NCBI RefSeq assembly: GCF_024808255.1
Contig: NZ_JANTYS010000007.1
Span: 186,001-250,000 of the forward strand
Direction: 5' to 3'
DNA length: 64,000 nt
Origin: Mucilaginibacter dorajii
GTDB lineage: Bacteria > Bacteroidota > Bacteroidia > Sphingobacteriales > Sphingobacteriaceae
Part shown: one piece after another, positions 24,684 through 33,368 of the stretch
Numbering within the stretch: the first letter of the stretch is position 1
How the letters are laid out: each line of letters starts with the position of its first letter
Notes under the pieces: generated by a model
What the model was told of the DNA's origin: nothing
What the model saw: only the letters and a program-made list of their open reading frames with translations
Database searches by the model: none
Position numbers and translations under genes: made by a program

Positions 24684-25769
24684 TTACCATTTAATATTCT
24701 TATCCATATACCCAATCAAATCATCGGCCATGGCCTGTTGTTCTTTGGCGCTGGGGTGACCAGGCGTATTTTTATAGGGGATCATGTGGGTATAAATGGC
24801 TTTGTCATTTAAACCGGCTACTGCCTTTTCAATATAGCCTGGCCATGGCGAGCCTTCTTTGGTGGCATCCATACTGCCCAGGATACAAAGGATCTGTGCT
24901 TTGGGATATTTTTTGCGGATATTTTTTACCAGTTCGCGATAGGCTTTAGTGATCTGATCGGCCTCAGGGACTTTTGTGCCAAAACGCTCTTTAAATTGCG
25001 GGTTATCCGGTATCTTAACTATCCACGAATCATTTTGAAAAAGGTTGATCACCACTACGTCTGGCGTGTATTTGCTAAAATCCCACATACTGGTTGGGTC
25101 GGTAGGGTCTAAACGGTTATAAAGCTCGGGCATAATAAGCGGGAACCAGCTTACCAGTACACCTATACCGCTTTTGGCGGTGCAAACATACGAGGCATCA
25201 TAATGACGTGCGGTAATGGCCGCGTAGCTGATGTAGCCGTTCTCGTAAGGGGCGCTTCCCCTATCCTGGCCTGTGGTATCTTCATCGGCGTAACCGCAGG
25301 TAATCGAGTCGCCAAAAAATTCTATTTTGCGTTTTTTTGTCGGTGACGGCGCTAATACCGATGCGCCTTTATCTAAAATAAACTGGTAAAAAATGGTTTT
25401 ACCCATTTCCCACTCACTGCGTTTAAAAATCTCAATGCTGTGCGCCCCGTTGGGTAAACCTTCGGCAAGGGTATAAGTTCTTTTAGTATTATCAAGGTGG
25501 ATGGTATTGGTTACTAATCCATCAACTATTACTGTAAAATAATTATCGCCACGCTCATCCTGTAAAAGTACCGATACGCCGGTACCATTAAAGTTGATAG
25601 CAGCCGAAGTTCCAGTCCAGTAAAACTCAGCAGCCTCATCCGTTTGGTTAATCCTACCTGTATAACGAATGTGGGCATCCTTACTTTTAAGCACCAGGCT
25701 TTGCGCCGTACAGTTTGACAACGTCCCCATGGTAATGAGGAACAGAACGATTAAGTATATTTTACGCAT
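24684..25769 (-). CDS. CE2-type SGNH acetyl esterase
   Basis: 361 residues. The signal peptide ends in a lipobox-like LSNC (Cys20). An N-terminal beta-sandwich (about 30-140, with YTGRINQTDEAAEFYWTGTSAAINFNGTGVSV) is followed by an SGNH hydrolase domain: IEFFGDSITCGYA (nucleophile Ser), AKSGIGV, NLFQND and TPGHPSAKEQQAMA (His). This two-domain order is that of carbohydrate esterase family 2, which deacetylates xylan or glucomannan. It is probably an outer-membrane or periplasmic lipoprotein. No polysaccharide locus surrounds it. Confidence 0.85.
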   Translation of the reverse strand: MRKIYLIVLFLITMGTLSNCTAQSLVLKSKDAHIRYTGRINQTDEAAEFYWTGTSAAINFNGTGVSVLLQDERGDNYFTVIVDGLVTNTIHLDNTKRTYTLAEGLPNGAHSIEIFKRSEWEMGKTIFYQFILDKGASVLAPSPTKKRKIEFFGDSITCGYADEDTTGQDRGSAPYENGYISYAAITARHYDASYVCTAKSGIGVLVSWFPLIMPELYNRLDPTDPTSMWDFSKYTPDVVVINLFQNDSWIVKIPDNPQFKERFGTKVPEADQITKAYRELVKNIRKKYPKAQILCILGSMDATKEGSPWPGYIEKAVAGLNDKAIYTHMIPYKNTPGHPSAKEQQAMADDLIGYMDKNIKW

Positions 25770-25840
25770 TTTATTTTATGGATTAAGGAGCAAAGACTTT
25801 GGGATTAAGGACAAATATCGCTAACTTGATGTCTTTTTTT

Positions 25841-25928
25841 ACCAATGAACCAATGAACCAATGAACCAATGAACCAATGAACCAATGAACCAATGAACCA
25901 ATGAACCAATGAACCAATGAACCAATGA
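25841..25928. repeat. Eleven tandem copies of an 8-bp unit (ACCAATGA)
   Basis: A perfect array of 11 units directly abuts the stop codon of the VOC gene (TAG at 25930-25932, minus strand), in the gap before the esterase gene. The unit is not a multiple of three, so copy-number change would shift any frame running through it. A change on the VOC side would alter only the 3' untranslated region. Confidence 0.9.
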
Positions 25929-25929
25929 A

Positions 25930-26298
25930 CTAATCTATGTCTACCGGCGTGCCAAATTGCAGCAGATAGCCATTATAATCATACACGGCAAACTCGCGCA
26001 TGCCATAATCAAAGGTTTCTATAGGGTAACAAATAATAGCGTGTTCTTTCAGCTCGTTCCAAATGGCATCTACCTTATCCGTACGGATGTATAACGAACC
26101 GGTAAACTTAGGCATGCTGAATGGTTCATGTTCAATCGGTAAAGAGAACATAACCTCTACCTCGTCCCTGCTCACTGTAGCCCAGCCCCAGTCGTCAGCG
26201 TAACCCACGCAGGTAAAGCCCAGGTTATTGATATAAAAATCGACAGTTGCCCGCACTTCACGGGTATATAACATAGGGGTAATGTTCTTTAAGGCCAT
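25930..26298 (-). CDS. VOC superfamily (glyoxalase/bleomycin-resistance-like) protein
   Basis: 122 residues with paired beta-alpha-beta modules: ITPMLYTREVRATVDFYINNLGFTCVGY and GSLYIRTDKVDAIWNEL, ending FAVYDYNGYLLQFGTPVD. These fit a single-chain VOC domain that dimerises to form the metal site. The ligand set looks incomplete (Glu and His positions are not all evident), as in many bleomycin-resistance-like members. Its stop codon touches an 8-bp tandem repeat array. Confidence 0.8.
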   Translation of the reverse strand: MALKNITPMLYTREVRATVDFYINNLGFTCVGYADDWGWATVSRDEVEVMFSLPIEHEPFSMPKFTGSLYIRTDKVDAIWNELKEHAIICYPIETFDYGMREFAVYDYNGYLLQFGTPVDID

Positions 26299-26328
26299 GG
26301 GTTTATAATATTTTGAAAATATACTAAC

Positions 26329-28695
26329 TTATTTTAAATATACATAAGTTATCCCGTCACCGCCCCTATCGGCATGTTCATCTTCCATACGGTCAACCTG
26401 GTCGTATTTTTTAAGGTATTGCCTGATCATTTTCCGCAATATGCCATCGCCTTTACCATGAATAATCTTGAGGTTACCAAAACCCATCATCAGGGCGCGG
26501 TCAAACAGTTTTTCGATATTATGCAGGGCATCCTCTGTACGCTGCCCGCGTACATCAATCTCCGGACTAAAACTGGCAAAATCACTGGTGTGTGAGTTCA
26601 TGGTACGCCTGATCTCTTTAGGCACCGACGACTTGCTTACCTTTTCAACCTTTTTCTTTTTGGCTACGGTACGCAAATCGCCAATGGCAATCACTACATT
26701 GTCCCTGATGATCTCAATCACCTGACCTGTAGTTTCTGAGTCAATCAGTTTTACCCAATCGCCGGCTTTTAACCCTTCGTCAACAGCAGCCGGGTTTGGT
26801 TTTGGCGCTTCAACTTTAACCGTATTCTTTTTTAGTTCGATGTTTAAGTTTTCGCGCAGGTTACGGGTTTTCTCCTTATCGGCATTGCTGCTTTTAATTT
26901 CGGCAATGGTATTTTCAACCAATTTATTGGCGTTCAGGATAATGTTTTTGGCCTGGTCTTTGGCATCCTTAATAAGTACCTTTTTATTTTCGTCCAGGTA
27001 ACTCTTCAGTTTTTCATTTTCGGCCTGTAGCTCATTAACACGGCGCTGCTGCTTATCAAGCTTTTGTTTGGTTTCAAAAATTTCGCGTTTCTCACGCTCC
27101 AGGTCAACCAATAAGGTATCCACCTTTTTTTGTCCTTCGCTGATCTTGTTTTTGGCAAGGTTAAGCACGTTTGCCGGTAAACCAATTTTTTGCGCTATCT
27201 CAAACGCGTATGAGCTGCCGGGCTTACCAACTTCCAGGCGGTAAAGCGGCTTCATCTCTACGTTGTTAAACAACATCGACGCGTTTTCGATGCCCTCGGT
27301 ATTGCTGGCAAATATTTTAAGGTTACTGTAGTGGGTAGTCACCATGCCACGCACTTTTTTATGGTTAAGCGATTCCAGCACTGCCTCGGCAATTGGGCCG
27401 CCAAATTGCGGATCGGTACCGGTACCAAATTCATCTATCAGTATCAGCGTTTTACCATTGGCCTGTTCCACAAAATGTTTCATTTTGGATAGGTGGGCGC
27501 TATAGGTACTCAAATCGCTTTCTATAGATTGATCGTCGCCAATGTCAACAAACATCTGCTTAAATACGCCAACCACACTGGCTTCGGCAGCAGGGATCAA
27601 TAAACCAGCCTGCACCATCATTTGCAGCAGGCCAACGGTTTTCATACAAACCGATTTACCGCCGGCATTTGGCCCCGATACTACAATAATGCGGGTGCCC
27701 TCATCTATCTGCACATTAAGTGGCACTACTGTTTTTTGTTCCTTTTTAAAATTGAGGAACAGCAGCGGGTGGCGGGCATTAAATAATTTAAGCTTTGGCT
27801 CGTTTACCACCTGTGGCATATCGCCCTCAATATCTATGGCAAACAGCGCCTTGGCGCGCACAAAATCTAACTTGGTAAGCAGACTATGGTACGATAATAA
27901 AAGCGGCGTATACGGCCTTAATTCGTTTGTTAAAGCGGTAAGGATCTTCACAATCTCGCGGCGACGCTCAAACTCAAGGTCGCGCACACGGTTGTTAAGA
28001 GTAAACACTTCCTCGGGTTCCATATAAACGGTTTGGCCCGATGCGGATTCATCATGAATAAAGCCTTTCAGCTTCCGTTTATTTTCGGCAAGCAAGGGGA
28101 TACATAAACGGCCATCGCGTACGGTGAGCGATCCATCAGCCGTCCAGCCGCTTGATGACGCGTTTTTAAAGATCATATCAATCTTTTTGCGGGCCTCCTG
28201 CTCGGCTTTGGCAATACCGGCTGTTATTTCCTGCAAATCGCGCGATGCATTTGGCCTGATCTTGCCCTTAGGATCAATAACAGCATCTATTTTTTTAAGG
28301 ATGGCCTTTTCAATAGGCAGGTGCTCAAACAAAGCCTCCAGGTTGGGGTATAAGCCTTCGCGCTCACTAAAATAAGCTATAACGGCAAAAACGGTTTGCA
28401 GGGAAGCCTGCACCTGGTAAAACTCTTCCTCGCTTAAAAAAACACCTTCAATGCGTGCTTTATTGGCCAGGGACTTTATATCGAAAAAATGGTGAATGGG
28501 TAGTGCGGCATCGTTTACCAAAATGTTTTTAAACTCGTTGGCCTGGCTTAAAAACTTGGCTATTAAATCGTAATTGCTCATCACCTGTATCTTATCGACC
28601 ATTTGCTGGCCCATATCGCTAAGGCAATGTGCTTTTATCAGTTCTTTTACTTCGGTAAACCCAAGCTTATCTACACTATTTAATGGGTACAGCAT
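26329..28695 (-). CDS. mutS2: MutS2 endonuclease/ribosome rescue factor
   Basis: 788 residues, typical length. Order: MutS core and clamp region (about 1-320), ATPase with Walker A GPNAGGKS and Walker B LILIDEFGTGTDP, a long charged coiled coil (about 510-620), then a KOW-like segment (GDWVKLIDSETTGQV). The last domain is a C-terminal Smr domain (DVRGQRTEDALHNIEKLF ... LKIIHGKGDGILRKMI). MutS2 was described as an anti-recombination endonuclease and, more recently, as a factor acting on collided ribosomes. It overlaps the upstream DUF4296 gene by 20 bp. Confidence 0.95.
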   Translation of the reverse strand: MLYPLNSVDKLGFTEVKELIKAHCLSDMGQQMVDKIQVMSNYDLIAKFLSQANEFKNILVNDAALPIHHFFDIKSLANKARIEGVFLSEEEFYQVQASLQTVFAVIAYFSEREGLYPNLEALFEHLPIEKAILKKIDAVIDPKGKIRPNASRDLQEITAGIAKAEQEARKKIDMIFKNASSSGWTADGSLTVRDGRLCIPLLAENKRKLKGFIHDESASGQTVYMEPEEVFTLNNRVRDLEFERRREIVKILTALTNELRPYTPLLLSYHSLLTKLDFVRAKALFAIDIEGDMPQVVNEPKLKLFNARHPLLFLNFKKEQKTVVPLNVQIDEGTRIIVVSGPNAGGKSVCMKTVGLLQMMVQAGLLIPAAEASVVGVFKQMFVDIGDDQSIESDLSTYSAHLSKMKHFVEQANGKTLILIDEFGTGTDPQFGGPIAEAVLESLNHKKVRGMVTTHYSNLKIFASNTEGIENASMLFNNVEMKPLYRLEVGKPGSSYAFEIAQKIGLPANVLNLAKNKISEGQKKVDTLLVDLEREKREIFETKQKLDKQQRRVNELQAENEKLKSYLDENKKVLIKDAKDQAKNIILNANKLVENTIAEIKSSNADKEKTRNLRENLNIELKKNTVKVEAPKPNPAAVDEGLKAGDWVKLIDSETTGQVIEIIRDNVVIAIGDLRTVAKKKKVEKVSKSSVPKEIRRTMNSHTSDFASFSPEIDVRGQRTEDALHNIEKLFDRALMMGFGNLKIIHGKGDGILRKMIRQYLKKYDQVDRMEDEHADRGGDGITYVYLK

Positions 28696-29221
28696 TAGGT
28701 TTTGGTCTATATTTTAATTTTTTAATAGAGTCTATCTTTGCATCCATCGCCTTTTTGGTTTTGGCCTGCTTAACAGAATCGACTTTTTGAGCAGGGGTTT
28801 TATGCTTCAAATTCGCTTTTTTTATTGAATCGGTTTTTAACGAATCCTTTTTTAATAACCTGGTGCGCTCTTTGGCCTGTTCGGCATTAAGCGAATCGCT
28901 AAGGGCTTTTATCCGTTTATCAACGTTATCATAAATGGCAGTTAGCTTATCGGGCGTATTGGTGTAATATTCCATGCTTTTCCTGAACTGGGCCGAGTCG
29001 GTATTAAATTTACGAAAAGCATCCAGGTACTTGCCCATGCCATATTTATACAGGCTATCCGGCGCTTGTGTGCCGTTATATAACGACCCATCAATGAGGT
29101 GAATTTGCACTAACAAACCCGTCATTGCCTGGGGCTGGATATATTTACCGGGAACACCGCCGCTTTTACAACCGCACCAAAAAAGCGTAACTGAAAAAAA
29201 CAAGATTATATATTTATGCAT
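28676..29221 (-). CDS. DUF4296 lipoprotein
   Basis: 181 residues. The lipoprotein signal ends CGCKSGG (Cys16 or Cys18). The DUF4296 core (MTGLLVQIHLIDGSL ... YKYGMGKYLDAFRKFNTDSAQFRKSMEYYTNTPDKL) is followed by a Lys-rich tail with repeated DSIKK/DSVKQ units. Function unknown; the family is confined to Bacteroidetes. Its 3' end overlaps mutS2 by 20 bp, so the two are co-transcribed. It is divergent from the PLP-homeostasis gene. Confidence 0.8.
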   Translation of the reverse strand: MHKYIILFFSVTLFWCGCKSGGVPGKYIQPQAMTGLLVQIHLIDGSLYNGTQAPDSLYKYGMGKYLDAFRKFNTDSAQFRKSMEYYTNTPDKLTAIYDNVDKRIKALSDSLNAEQAKERTRLLKKDSLKTDSIKKANLKHKTPAQKVDSVKQAKTKKAMDAKIDSIKKLKYRPKPNAVPIK

Positions 29222-29250
29222 TCTGTAATTTAGCGGCTGAATTAATTAAG

Positions 29251-29258
29251 CAAATTTA
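29251..29258 (-). promoter_or_regulatory. Possible -7 box for DUF4296-mutS2
   Basis: The minus strand reads TAAATTTG (fits TAnnTTTG) 30 bp before the DUF4296 start codon, in the 44-bp divergent gap with the PLP gene. No matching -33 box was found. Confidence 0.4.
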
Positions 29259-29265
29259 AGGATAA

Positions 29266-29955
29266 ATGAGCATTGCAGATAACATCAAAGGCTTAAAAAA
29301 AGAAACGGAGGCCGATAAGGTAATATTGTTGGCCGTATCAAAAACAAAACCAGCCGCCGAGCTGCAGGAAGCCTATGATGCCGGGCAGCGTTTATTTGGC
29401 GAAAACCATGTACAGGAACTGGTTGAAAAGTACGAGCAATTGCCTAAAGATATTGAGTGGCACCTGATAGGCCACCTGCAAACCAACAAGGTAAAATACA
29501 TAGCGCCTTTTGTAAGCATGATACAATCTGTTGATAGCCTGAAGCTTTTACAGGAGATCAACAAACAGGCCTTAAAAGTAAACCGGGTGATTGACTGCCT
29601 GCTGCAAATTTACATTGCCGATGAAGAAACCAAGTTTGGCCTTGGCTTTGATGAAGCAATTGAACTGTTACGGTCAGAGGAATTTGCCTTGCTTAAAAAC
29701 GTACGCATCCGTGGGTTGATGGGTATTGCTACCAATACCGACAACGAAAAGCAGATCAAAGAAGAATATTACGAGCTGAAGACATTTTTTGATGGCATAA
29801 AGGTGAGCTATTACCGAAAAGATGATAGTTTTAGCATTTTATCGATGGGCATGTCGTCTGACTATAAGCTGGCCATTGAACAAGGCAGCAACATGGTACG
29901 CCTGGGCAGCACCATATTTGGTAAAAGGGTAATTAAACATTGGAAAAATAATTAG
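29266..29955 (+). CDS. YggS/PLPBP family pyridoxal-phosphate homeostasis protein
   Basis: 229 residues. PLP-binding Lys lies in ILLAVSKTKPA, followed by GQRLFGENHVQELVEKY and IEWHLIGHLQTNKVKY, and it ends LSMGMSSDYKLAIEQGSNMVRLGSTIFG, which makes the phosphate cup. All are hallmark motifs of the fold-III alanine-racemase-like PLPBP family. The protein buffers free PLP and affects amino-acid and 2-oxoacid pools; it has no known reaction of its own. Confidence 0.93.
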   Translation: MSIADNIKGLKKETEADKVILLAVSKTKPAAELQEAYDAGQRLFGENHVQELVEKYEQLPKDIEWHLIGHLQTNKVKYIAPFVSMIQSVDSLKLLQEINKQALKVNRVIDCLLQIYIADEETKFGLGFDEAIELLRSEEFALLKNVRIRGLMGIATNTDNEKQIKEEYYELKTFFDGIKVSYYRKDDSFSILSMGMSSDYKLAIEQGSNMVRLGSTIFGKRVIKHWKNN

Positions 29956-30035
29956 GTTGGTTGATTAAGTGAGTGGTTGATTGGGTTGATTAAGTTATCG
30001 CAATCAGAATTGACAGAATTTAAGAATTTACAGAA

Positions 30036-30566
30036 TTGGAAGATATTATAAAACAACAAGCCAATCAAAAGCTCCCCCTTCAGGGGGCGGGGGGGGCTGG
30101 ACCGGGGACTATTCGCGTTGCCACCATTGAAGATTGCCCGCGCATGATGGAGCTGGTGCATGAGCTGGCTTTGTTTGAAAAAGCGCCGGAGCAGGTTACC
30201 GTTACTTTACAGGAATTTGAGGATGCCGGTTTTGGCCCCAAGCCCGTTTGGAAGGCGTTTGTGGCCGAAGTTGATGGCCGCATTTTGGGCTTTGCTATTT
30301 ACTATGTGCGCTACTCTACCTGGAAAGGCTGCCGCATGTACCTGGAAGACTTGGTAGTAACCGAAGAAAGCCGCGGCATGGGCCTGGGCAAGCTTTTATT
30401 TGCCAGGCTTTTTGAGGAAGTTAAAGAGCAGGGTTTTAGCGGCATGGTTTGGCAGGTGCTGGATTGGAACGAACCCGCCATCAACTTTTATAAAAAATAC
30501 AATGCTGAGTTTGATGCGGGATGGATTAACGTATCCGTTTCAAAGGAGCAGATAGAGGGGTTTTGA
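30036..30566 (+). CDS. GNAT acetyltransferase (spermidine acetyltransferase-like) with repeat-derived N-terminus
   Basis: 176 residues. The GNAT domain starts at about residue 25 (TIRVATIEDCPRMMELVHELALFEKAPEQVTVT) and includes the acetyl-CoA loop ESRGMGLGKLL and the C-terminal WNEPAINFYKKYNAEF. This is the SAT/PaiA-like diamine acetyltransferase subgroup. The first about 24 residues are partly encoded by a G/C-rich palindrome (30071-30100). Between the in-frame stop at 30021-30023 and Met37 no ATG exists; the only early start is TTG at 30036, so the original start was probably displaced by the repeat. Confidence 0.85.
   Translation: MEDIIKQQANQKLPLQGAGGAGPGTIRVATIEDCPRMMELVHELALFEKAPEQVTVTLQEFEDAGFGPKPVWKAFVAEVDGRILGFAIYYVRYSTWKGCRMYLEDLVVTEESRGMGLGKLLFARLFEEVKEQGFSGMVWQVLDWNEPAINFYKKYNAEFDAGWINVSVSKEQIEGF
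30071..30100. repeat. GC-rich palindromic repeat inside the GNAT 5' coding region
   Basis: CTCCCCCTTCAGGGGGCGGG-type sequence, an inverted C5/G5 hairpin followed by a G8 run. It encodes the odd LPLQGAGGAGPG segment of the GNAT protein. It resembles the outer arms of the element at 63866-63974 only in general design. Confidence 0.6.
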
Positions 30567-30647
30567 TGAGGGTTATAAAACTATCTCTTTGCGGGTTTTA
30601 AAATCTGGAGGACTTTGAACGTGGGAATGAAGTAAACAGGGAGCAGA

Positions 30648-30784
30648 AGACTCACCCCGACGAGGCTCCGCCCGTCGGCCCTCTCTCCAACTTCGTTGCA
30701 AAGAGGGCAAAAAAAACTTTTACACCCTCTTTGCGGCACAGCCGGAGAGAGGGTCGGCCAGCGAAGCGTTGCCGGGGTGAGTCT
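30648..30784. repeat. Family-E palindromic element, copy 1
   Basis: Inverted arms AGACTCACCCCG...TCGGCCCTCTCTCC...GCAAAGAGGG and their complements around a short AT-rich loop form an approximately 137-bp hairpin. A second copy is at 63538-63712. Both are followed by the spacer CCAGCGTTCAAAGCC and then a family-D element, so the two form a composite unit. It fills the gap between the GNAT and DUF3298 genes; 30567-30647 shows no gene. Confidence 0.8.
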
Positions 30785-30825
30785 TCGCCAGCGTTCAAAG
30801 CCAATGTTTATGTAAAATTGAATAC

Positions 30826-30906
30826 GTCATTATAAGGTACGAAGCAATCGCACACTTTACAGGGCGGATTTGCACAGTTCGCGATTGCTTCGTTCCTCGC
30901 AATGAC
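30826..30906. repeat. Family-D palindromic element, copy 1
   Basis: About 81 bp with arms of the type GTACGAAGCAATCGC / GCGATTGCTTCGT and outer GTCATT / AATGAC. The left outer end is altered (ATTATAAGG instead of ATTGCGAGG). It is in the opposite internal orientation to the copies at 36.3 and 41.0 kb, as shown by the centre (TACAGGGCGGATTTGCACAG). Confidence 0.8.
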
Positions 30907-30953
30907 ATGATTTAGATTATTGTTATTTAACAACAAGGGTTTAAACTAATAAT

Positions 30954-31769
30954 ATGATGAAAATGAAAAATTGGGGCTGGCTGAATATTATTTGGATAGG
31001 TTTTGTTTTTACTTCGTGCAGTTGGAATGCGTCCCCAAAAAAAGACGACGAAACGGTAAAAGATACGCTTACGTATACTTATAAAACCGTTCACGAACGT
31101 GCTGTCGATTGCGGTACTAAACCGGATAGCGCCTGTACGGTGCCCACTATCAAATACCCGGTTTTTACCAGCCAGCAAAAGCTGAACGATACGGCAACCC
31201 GCAAGCTTACCAGCCTGTTTGCCATGGACGGTAAGGCAGACACCAGCGTTGAGCAAATGAGCAAAAACTTTTTAAAAGCTTATGCCGATGCCAAAAAAAG
31301 TGAACCAAGGCCGGGCATGTTTTACCAGCTGAACAGCTACGCCAAAGTATTGATGCAGGATTCAAGCATTACCACGCTTGAAGTTGGCGGTTATACTTAT
31401 ACCGGCGGCGCCCATGGCGCTTCAACAACCACTTTTATTAACTGGAACACCAATGCCAATAAAAGCATCACCCTTGACGATCTTTTTACGGCCGGCTCAG
31501 CCGATAAGCTTAAAACCATTGCCGAAGGTATTTTCAGGAAAGAAGAAAAGCTAAGCGATACCGCATCCTTAGCGCGCGACTACTTTTTTAAGGATAACAA
31601 ATTCGCGCTGAACGATAATTTTTCGGTAACGCCAATCGGACTTAAATTCATTTATAACCAGTACGAAATTAAGCCCTACGCAGCCGGGCAAACCGAGCTG
31701 TTTATCCCCTACACACAACTCAAATCATTACTACAGCCCAATTCGGTTGTGGCTAAATTCGCTAAATAA
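30954..31769 (+). CDS. DUF3298 (RsiV-like) lipoprotein
   Basis: 271 residues. The lipoprotein signal ends FTSC (Cys22). A DUF4163-like N-terminal part is followed by a DUF3298 C-terminal domain (VGGYTYTGGAHGASTTTFINWNTNANKSITLDDLF ... FSVTPIGLKFIYNQYEIKPYAAGQTELFIPYTQL). The same domain pair forms the lysozyme-binding part of RsiV in Bacillus, but here no anti-sigma segment exists. Its stop codon is immediately followed by the aspartokinase ATG, so the two are co-transcribed. Confidence 0.8.
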   Translation: MMKMKNWGWLNIIWIGFVFTSCSWNASPKKDDETVKDTLTYTYKTVHERAVDCGTKPDSACTVPTIKYPVFTSQQKLNDTATRKLTSLFAMDGKADTSVEQMSKNFLKAYADAKKSEPRPGMFYQLNSYAKVLMQDSSITTLEVGGYTYTGGAHGASTTTFINWNTNANKSITLDDLFTAGSADKLKTIAEGIFRKEEKLSDTASLARDYFFKDNKFALNDNFSVTPIGLKFIYNQYEIKPYAAGQTELFIPYTQLKSLLQPNSVVAKFAK

Positions 31770-33026
31770 ATGCTTGTTTTTAAATTCGGAGGCGCATCGG
31801 TTAAGGATGCAGATGGCATCATTAACCTGGCCAGCGTTGTAAATAAATATATCGGTGAGGAATTGCTTATCGTGGTATCGGCCATGGGCAAAACCACTAA
31901 CGCGCTTGAAAAGCTTACCAAAGCTTATGTAGATCAAGCTGATGATATGCACCATATTTTTGAAGAAATTAAAAAGTATCATTTCGATATACTGCACCAG
32001 CTTTTTGAAAACGGGCATCCTGTTTTTGATGATGTAGCTAATGCTTTTGTAGAAATTGACTGGGCCATCGAAGATGAACCACATGACAGCCACGATTTTA
32101 TTTACGACCAAATCGTATCTATCGGCGAATTAGTATCAACCCGCATTGTATCGGCCTATTTAAACAAAGCCGGCGTAAAAAGCCAATGGCTGGATGTACG
32201 CGGCTATATCCATACCGATAACACTTACCGCGAAGGCACCGTGCAATGGGATAAAACCAGGGAAAGCATCAATAAAGACTTGCCCGGTATGTTGGCCAAG
32301 AGCATAGTGGTTACCCAGGGATTTTTAGGCGGTACATCTGAAAACTTTACTACAACATTAGGTCGCGAAGGTTCTGACTATACAGCGTCTATATTCGCCG
32401 CCTGTTTGGGGGCTGAATCGGTTACTACCTGGAAAGATGTACCGGGGATATTAAACGCCGATCCGAAGTTTTTTTCTGATACGGTTAAGTTTGATGAGCT
32501 ATCCTACACCGAAGCCATTGAAATGACCTATTACGGCGCGAGCGTGATCCACCCGAAAACTATCAAACCTTTGCAAAACGCGAAGATACCCTTGCTGGTA
32601 AAATCATTTACAGATCCTGCCGCGCCGGGTACCATCATCAAGGAAGATGGCATTAATAAGTTTGAAAAGCCGGTGATCATCCTCAAACAAAACCAGGTAT
32701 TGCTGTCTATATCAGCCAAAGATTATTCTTTTGTTTCTGAGGATCATTTGAGCGATATCTTCGGCCTGTTTGCCAAAAGCCAGGTAAAGGTTAACGTAAT
32801 GCAAACATCGGCCCTTAGTTTTTCAGTATGCTTTGATTTTTACGAGGAGCGCTTTGAAAAACTGCTTAGCGATCTTAAGCAGGATTTTAAAGTAAAATAC
32901 AACAGCGGTTTAACGCTGATAACCATCAGGCACTATGGCGACAATTCGTTGAAGGAATTAACCATGGGTAAAACGGCATTATTGGAACAGATTAGCAGGA
33001 ATACGGCACAGGTGGTGGTGAGGTAA
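31770..33026 (+). CDS. Aspartate kinase (monofunctional)
   Basis: 418 residues. Kinase motifs: LVFKFGGASVKDADGI at the N-terminus, FLGGTSENFTTTLGREGSDYTASIFAA and TWKDVPGILNADPKF. A tandem ACT regulatory region begins at about residue 310 (LLSISAKDYSFVSEDHLSDIFGLFAKSQVKVNVMQTSALSFSVCFD). The reaction is the first step of Lys/Thr/Met synthesis, phosphorylation of aspartate. ATG directly after the TAA of the upstream lipoprotein gene. The ACT part suggests feedback by an amino acid; which one is not evident. Confidence 0.93.
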   Translation: MLVFKFGGASVKDADGIINLASVVNKYIGEELLIVVSAMGKTTNALEKLTKAYVDQADDMHHIFEEIKKYHFDILHQLFENGHPVFDDVANAFVEIDWAIEDEPHDSHDFIYDQIVSIGELVSTRIVSAYLNKAGVKSQWLDVRGYIHTDNTYREGTVQWDKTRESINKDLPGMLAKSIVVTQGFLGGTSENFTTTLGREGSDYTASIFAACLGAESVTTWKDVPGILNADPKFFSDTVKFDELSYTEAIEMTYYGASVIHPKTIKPLQNAKIPLLVKSFTDPAAPGTIIKEDGINKFEKPVIILKQNQVLLSISAKDYSFVSEDHLSDIFGLFAKSQVKVNVMQTSALSFSVCFDFYEERFEKLLSDLKQDFKVKYNSGLTLITIRHYGDNSLKELTMGKTALLEQISRNTAQVVVR

Positions 33027-33029
33027 TTG

Positions 33030-33368
33030 TTACTTTGTATTTATAATCCTTAATAAATATTTGAGTTCGGTTTCGCCTATACTTTCCTGTTCACCTTTAT
33101 CGTATATTTTAAGCAAGTAAAGGGTTTCATCGGTAATATTGGCTAACAAGTGAGTAATTACCCTTGCTCCTCCACTTTTACCTTTTCCTTTACTTGTTAT
33201 TGATAAACGAATCTTATAACAGCTTTTTCCGATTGGAGTGCCAAGTTTAGGATCGGCCTTTAATTTATTGAGTAAATCGGCAAAATCACTCTTTAAAGAT
33301 GGATACTTTTTCGCCAATCTCTTCAAGTCCTTTTCGAAGTCAGCAAGGATAATTATGTTAGAGTTCAT
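33030..33368 (-). CDS. RelE/ParE-family toxin
   Basis: 112 residues with a RelE/ParE fold: DFEKDLKRLAKKYPSLKSDFADLLNKLKADP, then IGKSCYKIRLSITSKGKGKSGGARVITHLL and LYLLKIYDKGEQESIGETELKYLLR. The basic central region and terminal Lys/Arg residues are consistent with ribosome-dependent mRNA cleavage or gyrase targeting. The antitoxin gene overlaps its start by 11 bp. It is convergent with aspartokinase, with only 3 bp between the stops. Confidence 0.8.
   Translation of the reverse strand: MNSNIIILADFEKDLKRLAKKYPSLKSDFADLLNKLKADPKLGTPIGKSCYKIRLSITSKGKGKSGGARVITHLLANITDETLYLLKIYDKGEQESIGETELKYLLRIINTK

Noticed and set aside
25841..25928. Possible CRISPR-like array
   Set aside because: The units are 8 bp, directly adjacent and without spacers; it is a simple tandem repeat. 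No cas genes are in the window.
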